Below are positions 35,289-40,426 of a DNA stretch of 40,426 nucleotides, piece after piece. Source of the stretch: a virus. Each line of letters begins with the position of its first letter. Within the stretch, counting starts at the first letter, position 1. The notes under the pieces were generated by a model, which saw only the letters and a program-made list of their open reading frames with translations, did no database searches and was not told the DNA's origin. A program made the translations under genes and the position numbers. Where the stretch lies: IMG/VR virus record IMGVR_UViG_3300020057_000009, positions 1-40,426 of that record, one strand, 5' to 3'.

Positions 35289-37310
35289 GTGAACTATGTG
35301 TCGACCTATCTTGATAAAGACGAAATATACTCTCTATACACTACAGCTAAAGATGAATCATACACTTGGCGTAAAGATTACCAGGAGTTCGAGAGGCTGG
35401 CTGACAACGAGATTATCAGCGACCTCGATGAAACGCTACCAGAAGTCAACGATGGCTCACTAGCAGCTTCTTTATTCAAACTACCTAAACGAATTATCAA
35501 CTCCAATCTATCTGGCAGGGCTAAGGCTACTGACCGTGATGACGAGTGGCTCACAGAACTAGCCAACATGCAATGGGAAAACGAGATTATGCCCAACGCT
35601 AACTCTCAAGCACCATTCATTCGCAAGTGGAAGGACGCAGTACGCAAAGCAGCCATATACGGCTCAGTACCGCTAATCACTCTATTTGTAGAGCGTGGCA
35701 AGTACACAGGTGCAGACTTCATTGTAGCCCAGCCCCAAGACGTAACCCTAGAGCCAGGCAAGGTATCAGACAATGACTCAGACATCATCTGGTGGGACGT
35801 TTACTACTCCAAGCTCCAGCTTAAAAAGACCATAGTTCAAGCTAAGAAAGAAATGGCTGAGGCTAAAGCATCCGGCAAAGAAGGCTACAACAAGTGGAAC
35901 GTAGAAGCTTTGGAGAAGATACTAGCTGGCGACATGAAAGATGAACGCACCTCTCAAGATGACCACCGACAGAAGCAGGATAAATCAGTAGAAAAGGGTG
36001 GCTTCCACTTCTGTATATCATTCCAACGAGGCGTAGACGCTCCATTCTATATGCACCACAAGGCTACTAAGACATGGGTACGAGAGTGGACTAACCCTGA
36101 CCCATCAGGCGACATACCAGTACACTTCCTATATTGTTACCAAGACTTTATCAACCCCTACGGAATTGGCATTGTCAAGTTAGCTGGTGGTACACAGAAC
36201 GTACTCGACTACATGAGACAATCTGACATCCTAGCTACTATGATTGGTATTCGACCACCTATCTCAATCTCAGGCGATACCAGCGAGACTGACCTGGACT
36301 CAATCATTTACTCTCAAGACCAGCAGTGGATAACTGGCAACGCAGTAGTTAAGCGTGAAGAGCTAGGCTCACAGATATATGCCGAGATACCTAATAGAAT
36401 CTCAATGTACAAGATATCCCTTAACCAGCTAATCCCTACAGGCGACACATCTATATCGTCCGGGGCGGGCGACCAGAACTATTCCAAGACCCCAGCTGGC
36501 GTTAAGTTCCAGGGTGCAGAGCTATCGATTGATGATGAGGACTTCAAGGATAACGTCAATATGACCTACGAGACTGTAGCTGAGTCAATGATTAACATTC
36601 ACTTTGCTAACATGCAAGGCTCAGACCTTATGAAGCTATCAGAAGAAGAGATCGAGATACTAGCTGGTGCGGGGCTGCCGATGGAAGAGGGCAACACCGA
36701 GCTAGAAGTAGTATGGGATAACGTCCGAGGTATATTCGACTTTGAGGTAGACGCTGAACAAGACAAGACCCAAGACGAAGCCCAACGATTAGAGGGCTTG
36801 CTAAAGGTGGCTGAGTTTAGAACTATGGACCCGATGTTCGACCAGAAGCTTGCCAAGAGCGGTAAACAGATTGACGATGGCGAGTTATACACAGAAATCA
36901 TCGGTTTAACCACAGATAACGAGAAGATATTGAAAGACATATCCGAAGAGGACATGCAGTCTCAAGAGCAAGGCCAACCACAGATAGACCCACAGACAGG
37001 TCAACCAATGGAACAACCCCCAGAAGAGAACCCAATCACGCCTGACCATGAGCTAAAAGCCGCCGAGCTTGAGCACAAGAAACAAGTAGACATGGGCAAA
37101 CTAGAATTAGATAGCCGTAAGCTAGACCAGCAGGACGAAGAGCGTAAGGCCAACACCCCTACTGAGGATGAAGTGAACATGGAAGCCGTGATGAAAGAGT
37201 ACAAAGTAGACGAGAATACCGCTAAAGCCATGCTAGAGGCAGAAAAGCAAGGATTTGACCCAGAAGAGATACTAGCTGGACTAGAGCGTAACCAAGGAGC
37301 CGAGGAATGA
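35289..37310 (+). CDS. Portal protein
   Basis: 673 aa. N-terminal pattern KDYQEFERLADNEIISDL and LFKLPKRIINSNLSG, core segments IRKWKDAVRKAAIYGSVPLI, FIVAQPQDVTLEPGK and HFLYCYQDFINPYGIGIVKLAGGTQNVLDY (in pieces) agree with large podovirus-type portals, and the C-terminus is an acidic, Gln-rich helical extension (HELKAAELEHKKQVDMGK), the likely barrel. Forms the dodecameric DNA gate at one capsid vertex. GTG start; no clear ribosome site, and a second GTG lies nine bases further. Its stop overlaps the next start. Confidence 0.85.
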   Translation: MNYVSTYLDKDEIYSLYTTAKDESYTWRKDYQEFERLADNEIISDLDETLPEVNDGSLAASLFKLPKRIINSNLSGRAKATDRDDEWLTELANMQWENEIMPNANSQAPFIRKWKDAVRKAAIYGSVPLITLFVERGKYTGADFIVAQPQDVTLEPGKVSDNDSDIIWWDVYYSKLQLKKTIVQAKKEMAEAKASGKEGYNKWNVEALEKILAGDMKDERTSQDDHRQKQDKSVEKGGFHFCISFQRGVDAPFYMHHKATKTWVREWTNPDPSGDIPVHFLYCYQDFINPYGIGIVKLAGGTQNVLDYMRQSDILATMIGIRPPISISGDTSETDLDSIIYSQDQQWITGNAVVKREELGSQIYAEIPNRISMYKISLNQLIPTGDTSISSGAGDQNYSKTPAGVKFQGAELSIDDEDFKDNVNMTYETVAESMINIHFANMQGSDLMKLSEEEIEILAGAGLPMEEGNTELEVVWDNVRGIFDFEVDAEQDKTQDEAQRLEGLLKVAEFRTMDPMFDQKLAKSGKQIDDGELYTEIIGLTTDNEKILKDISEEDMQSQEQGQPQIDPQTGQPMEQPPEENPITPDHELKAAELEHKKQVDMGKLELDSRKLDQQDEERKANTPTEDEVNMEAVMKEYKVDENTAKAMLEAEKQGFDPEEILAGLERNQGAEE

Positions 37311-37642
37311 ACCCAACAGCAACACCAGTCTATTCTGGCATGACATCAGCTTCATTCAAGAAGCAGGTAGAAAAGAAGAAAGAGAATCAGGACGAACGTG
37401 CTGGCAAGCAAGCTCAGATGGTACCAGCTGGCAAGATTATTGACATAGAGATTAGCAAGCTACGAACAGAGATTGGCTTAGAGCTGGCTAACATGATAAA
37501 TGCCGACACTGACAAAGAAGATATAAAGTCTATTGTTATAGGGCTACGACTTGCTGACACTAAACTAGCCACACTCAACTTACGCTTGAATAACCTACTG
37601 AGAGTACCCAAAGCTAAACTAAAGGTCGATGGCGATGAGTAA
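37307..37642 (+). CDS. Hypothetical protein after portal
   Basis: 111 aa, mostly helical and charged (SFKKQVEKKKENQDERAG, IDIEISKLRTEIGLELANMI), ending acidic. Overlaps the portal stop by four bases. In this place phages often encode a small head-assembly factor; nothing more can be said. Confidence 0.5.
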   Translation: MNPTATPVYSGMTSASFKKQVEKKKENQDERAGKQAQMVPAGKIIDIEISKLRTEIGLELANMINADTDKEDIKSIVIGLRLADTKLATLNLRLNNLLRVPKAKLKVDGDE

Positions 37643-37856
37643 AGATTACAGAGAGTACCAGGACTGGGTGAAGCAAGAGCAATCAGATCTACCGAGAGAA
37701 GAGGTTGTAGCCGACATGAAAGATAAAACCGAGTATGTGTTCGACATGGATAACATTAAGCCTATCAAGCACGCATGGGTTGACCGTGGGGCTAAGATGA
37801 GTTGCGAACATGCTGGACACCCTAATCATCAGGCTTTCAAGCGGAGCCGTGTATAA
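37629..37856 (+). CDS. Small hypothetical protein
   Basis: 75 aa. Charged (YREYQDWVKQEQSDLPREE) with one Cys and two His close together near the end (CEHAGHPNHQ), which may bind a metal. ATG 37629 has AAAGG five bases upstream; ATG 37635 is an alternative. Last gene before the strong hairpin at 37868. Confidence 0.5.
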   Translation: MAMSKDYREYQDWVKQEQSDLPREEVVADMKDKTEYVFDMDNIKPIKHAWVDRGAKMSCEHAGHPNHQAFKRSRV

Positions 37857-37867
37857 GGAGGGATAGC

Positions 37868-37934
37868 TCACTGTGCCTACAAAAAGATGTCACCTCATCA
37901 AAAATAGGCACAGTGAATTGTCTCCCCTGACAAT
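37868..37934 (+). promoter_or_regulatory. Two perfect stem-loops before the scaffold/capsid genes
   Basis: TCACTGTGCCTA (37868-37879) pairs perfectly with TAGGCACAGTGA (37905-37916), 12 bp with a 25-base loop. Directly after it ATTGTC (37917-37922) pairs with GACAAT (37929-37934). No T-run follows, so not an ordinary terminator. Possible roles: mRNA processing and stability for capsid expression, partial termination, or a protein-binding or packaging site. Confidence 0.65.
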
Positions 37935-38004
37935 AGAATCATCCACTTAAAGGATTGAGGCTCGCAACCTTAACTGCTGACAACAAAATAAGGGAGGTTT
38001 TACT

Positions 38005-38790
38005 ATGGCAGATGATGAATCTACCAACACAGGTGCTGATGACAGTACCGATACATCAACTAACGAGGACGGTCAGGACACAGATGGTGACCTAGAAGAC
38101 ATCGAGGTAAATCTCGAAGACATCGCAGGAGCCGACGAAACAGAAGACACCGACGACTCAGAACAAAAAGAGAAAGACCCGGACACCAAGCCGGACGAGT
38201 CAGAGGAAGAATCAGAAGCTGATGAAGATGAGGATTCCAAAGAGGACGATACACCCTCTGAGGAAGAGCAGAGACGTGCAAATGACGAGAACGCTCGTAA
38301 ACGTATAGCAGAACGTCAACAACGTGAAGACGCTAAGAATAATGCTCAACAAGAGTATCTAGACGAAGCCGATGACGAGAAGGACTTAGCTTTACGGCAA
38401 CTCCAAGTCGAATCCTACAACAACAAGATCGAGGGCAATACTAACAAGCTACAGAACGGTATAGACCGATCACTTGCCAACATTGACATCTTTCGTGACG
38501 GCACTACCGAGGAAAAAGAAGAACTAGCCAGACGGTTAGAGGACTTTGAAGGACGATACGTTAAGTACGACCAGAACGGCGACCCGGTTGAAGTTAAAGC
38601 AGACGTGTATCAATATTTACAAAAAGAAGCTGACTCTATACGGAGGCTTACCAGTGTAGGTGCGAGGAAGCAAGCCAAAGATAAGGGCAAAGTAACAGCC
38701 CGGACAACCACAGCCCCATCCAGAACACCAAAACCAGCGGCGAAAGACCCAGACATGGACGCTTTCGACGAGGAAGCCAACAAGTATTAG
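38005..38790 (+). CDS. Scaffolding-like protein
   Basis: 261 aa. The first 100 residues are extremely acidic (NTGADDSTDTSTNEDGQDTD, EEESEADEDEDSKEDD); the middle is a Gln/Asn/Arg coiled coil (ARKRIAERQQREDAKNN), and the C-terminus is basic (GARKQAKDKGKVTARTT). An acidic-helical protein with a basic tail directly before the capsid gene is typical for phage scaffolds, which bind the capsid protein by the basic end. GGGAGG precedes the start. Confidence 0.7.
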   Translation: MADDESTNTGADDSTDTSTNEDGQDTDGDLEDIEVNLEDIAGADETEDTDDSEQKEKDPDTKPDESEEESEADEDEDSKEDDTPSEEEQRRANDENARKRIAERQQREDAKNNAQQEYLDEADDEKDLALRQLQVESYNNKIEGNTNKLQNGIDRSLANIDIFRDGTTEEKEELARRLEDFEGRYVKYDQNGDPVEVKADVYQYLQKEADSIRRLTSVGARKQAKDKGKVTARTTTAPSRTPKPAAKDPDMDAFDEEANKY

Positions 38791-38818
38791 AGTCCTAACA
38801 TGAAAAGGAACTAAGACT

Positions 38819-39679
38819 ATGGCTATCAACTTAGCATCGAAGTTCGAGAGGAAGACCTCAGAACTGCTAAAAGCCCGTGCCAAAACCTCTGGTATTATCA
38901 ACCAGGATTACAATTGGGACGGCGTAAATGCAATTAACATTTACACATTGACAGACCCGACAATGAACAATTACGCTCCATCAGGTGCTAACCGTTACGG
39001 TTCACCAACTGAAGTGCAAGACACAAAGCAGACATTCACATTGACTCGTGACCGTGCATTCGCTAACACAATCGACATGAGCAACTACCAGGACACTATG
39101 GAAATCCGCAAACCTGCGAAATTCCTAGCTCAAGCTACTAAGAACGTGCTTGTACCTGAAGTTGACACATACCGACTAGCAACACTAGGAACAGCTGGTG
39201 CTTTGACTAACGGTGGTAACTACGGAACTATCACAGCTCGTAACAACATTGTTACAGCTGGTGCTACTACTGCGTCAAACGCCCACACTAACTTCCTAAC
39301 TCTGCAAGCAGACATTACTAACAACGAAGCTTCAGAAGAAGGACGTGTGGCTGTTATGACCGCTTCTTACTACAATCTCCTTAAACAAGGTGGATTCGTA
39401 CTAGACAGCGACAAAGGACAGACCAAACTAGACAGTGGAGACCTGGGAGCAGTAGACGGCGTATCAGTCGTTATCTGCCCTAGTACCCGTATGCCAAGTG
39501 CAACTGATTTAATTATCACGCACCCAAGCAACATGGTTGCTCCAGAGAAATTGAAGGACTACACAGTTCATAAGAACCCACCAGGCGTAAACGGCTACTT
39601 AATAGAGTACCGAATGCGTTACGATGCGTTCTTTGACCTGAACAAAATCTTCAGCCTAGCGATCCACAAGACGAGCTAA
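38819..39679 (+). CDS. Major capsid protein (HK97-fold type)
   Basis: 286 aa. N-terminal helix (MAINLASKFERKTSELLKA), then QTFTLTRDRAFANTIDMSNYQDTM, KFLAQATKNVLVPEVDTYRLA, a Thr/Asn-rich loop, and EEGRVAVMTASYYNLLKQG, VDGVSVVICPSTRMPS, all as in small HK97-type capsid proteins of podoviruses and siphoviruses. It follows the scaffold-like gene and precedes a small acidic gene. AAAAGGAAC stands before the ATG. This is expected to be the most abundant virion protein. Confidence 0.85.
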   Translation: MAINLASKFERKTSELLKARAKTSGIINQDYNWDGVNAINIYTLTDPTMNNYAPSGANRYGSPTEVQDTKQTFTLTRDRAFANTIDMSNYQDTMEIRKPAKFLAQATKNVLVPEVDTYRLATLGTAGALTNGGNYGTITARNNIVTAGATTASNAHTNFLTLQADITNNEASEEGRVAVMTASYYNLLKQGGFVLDSDKGQTKLDSGDLGAVDGVSVVICPSTRMPSATDLIITHPSNMVAPEKLKDYTVHKNPPGVNGYLIEYRMRYDAFFDLNKIFSLAIHKTS

Positions 39680-39706
39680 TAGAAACTAACTAAGGAAGGG
39701 ACAATC

Positions 39707-39913
39707 ATGCCTCTAGAACCAAAGAAATCTAAACACCTTCAGGAAGTGGAGGATGATGCAGTTCGCATTCAGACTCGACGTTTCAACGACTATCTTGAAG
39801 ATCAACAATATCAAAAGGCTAAATTAGAGGAAGCTGAACCATCAGAACCAGTGGAACCTAAAGTAGTAAAGCAAGAGGATGAGTCAGTCTCATCCAAGAA
39901 AGGTAAGAAATAA
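39707..39913 (+). CDS. Small charged hypothetical protein
   Basis: 68 aa, all charged helix (RRFNDYLEDQQYQKAKLEEA) with a Glu/Pro tail and a final SSKKGKK. AAGGAAGGG before the start; its stop overlaps the next ATG. Possibly a head-assembly or connector helper; no family recognised. Confidence 0.5.
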   Translation: MPLEPKKSKHLQEVEDDAVRIQTRRFNDYLEDQQYQKAKLEEAEPSEPVEPKVVKQEDESVSSKKGKK

Positions 39914-40290
39914 TGGCTATTGACACAGCAGGTGTAAACATTCGTGGCTTCGGTTACCAAACCAAAGAAGACATCAGTGCAGCAACACTAACAACAGACA
40001 TAAACGACAGCGGTAAGGTTTTGAACTTTACTGGCGCAACTTGTGTAGTAACCCTACACGCAGTAGCAGCTGGTGAAAACATGACTTTCCGAGTCGGTGC
40101 TAACCCACAAGTCTTAACCCTAAGCCCTAACGCAAGTGATGGCATTAAGGGCAACGACCTAGCTGGTGTAGACGACAAAGACCTCGTATTCACTAACCAA
40201 CCAATCGGAAGCTTCGTTACCCTACAGGGTGGCAACTCGACTGCATGGCTAGTTACTGCAATAAGTGGTGTTACAACTACCGAAGCCTAA
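39913..40290 (+). CDS. Probable head decoration or virion protein, paralogue of the gene at 97
   Basis: 125 aa of beta-type sequence: SGKVLNFTGATCVVTLHAVAAG, ENMTFRVGANPQVLTLSP, and GSFVTLQGGNSTAWLVTAISG. The same order of strands is seen in the 155-aa protein that follows it on the circle. Such small beta proteins after the capsid gene are often decoration proteins or spikes. Assignment by pattern and position. Confidence 0.55.
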   Translation: MAIDTAGVNIRGFGYQTKEDISAATLTTDINDSGKVLNFTGATCVVTLHAVAAGENMTFRVGANPQVLTLSPNASDGIKGNDLAGVDDKDLVFTNQPIGSFVTLQGGNSTAWLVTAISGVTTTEA

Positions 40291-40299
40291 ACATTAACA

Positions 40300-40426
40300 A
40301 ATTGAAATCCGCCTATACCGTCACGACAGAGTAGTCAATGACCAGAACTCTGCGACAACATAGGCTCTCTCAAATAACAAGGAAAGTAAAATAACATGCC
40401 AAAATTCATAAGACAAGGGGACAACA
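40300..40426. repeat. Terminal direct repeat, right copy
   Basis: Identical to bases 1-127. The last 31 bases repeat the start of the gene at 97, which is complete only at the left end. See the left copy for interpretation. Confidence 0.95.

Noticed and set aside
1-40426. Terminal repeat as a real packaged terminal redundancy
   Set aside because: The length is exactly 127 and the ends lie inside a gene's start; this fits a k-mer overlap of a circular assembly better than a biological repeat.
1-40426. Alternative genetic code (TGA recoded as in some candidate-phyla bacteria)
   Set aside because: Dozens of clear genes end at TGA within ATGA overlaps, and no conserved domain needs TGA read-through.
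1-40426. Temperate lifestyle
   Set aside because: No integrase, excisionase or CI-type repressor could be recognised on either strand; unknown small genes leave some doubt.

Overview
The window is one complete phage genome assembled as a circle. Its first 127 bases recur exactly as its last 127, so the unit is 40,299 bp, and the exact length 127 looks like an assembly overlap rather than packaged terminal redundancy. Real genes stop at TGA (many overlap as ATGA), so the code is standard, and most starts carry a GGAG-type ribosome site. The virion genes (terminase, 673-aa portal, HK97-type capsid protein, head-tail adaptor, nozzle-like protein, large internal proteins, tail fibres, no tape measure) suggest a short-tailed, podovirus-like phage. 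A CHAP enzyme and an M23 enzyme suggest a host with an accessible peptidoglycan wall. The KGG-repeat protein and small-gene style would fit a phage of Saccharibacteria or a similar monoderm, but the host cannot be fixed from the sequence.

Layout, read on the circle. From 31.1 to 40.3 kb and on through 1 to 16.1 kb, the plus strand carries terminase (large subunit in two overlapping frames), an accessory block of tiny genes, portal, scaffold-like protein, capsid, decoration-like proteins, fibres, three internal virion proteins (two sharing an N-terminal tag; the 1785-aa one carries an HEIQH metallopeptidase motif), adaptor, nozzle, fibre, and lysis genes (coiled-coil membrane protein, M23 endolysin, holin). 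From 16.1 to 20.3 kb there is a mixed-strand control region: a five-gene minus-strand operon of unknown function, a CHAP lysin and a GIY-YIG nuclease on the minus strand, two Cys-rich mini-proteins, and several promoter-plus-structured-RNA units that contain no convincing gene.

From 20.3 to 31.1 kb the plus strand carries the early region: Rad52-like annealing protein, YqaJ exonuclease, YopX-like protein, ParB-like protein, then a dense run of small genes built from interchangeable blocks (start block with KTI, middle block AEARID, end block LAQLKENK), two of which have become in-frame fusions (one with a HIT-family hydrolase). It ends with a beta-class DNA methyltransferase that contains an HNH endonuclease gene in another reading frame.

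There is no integrase, repressor, polymerase, primase or helicase that I can recognise. The phage probably relies on host replication plus its own annealing and exonuclease proteins. Six perfect DnaA-box 9-mers are scattered over the genome. The most interesting parts are the modular small-gene cassettes, the overprinted HNH gene, the structured RNA units at 16.1-20.0 kb, and a duplicated early promoter with a conserved spacer motif.
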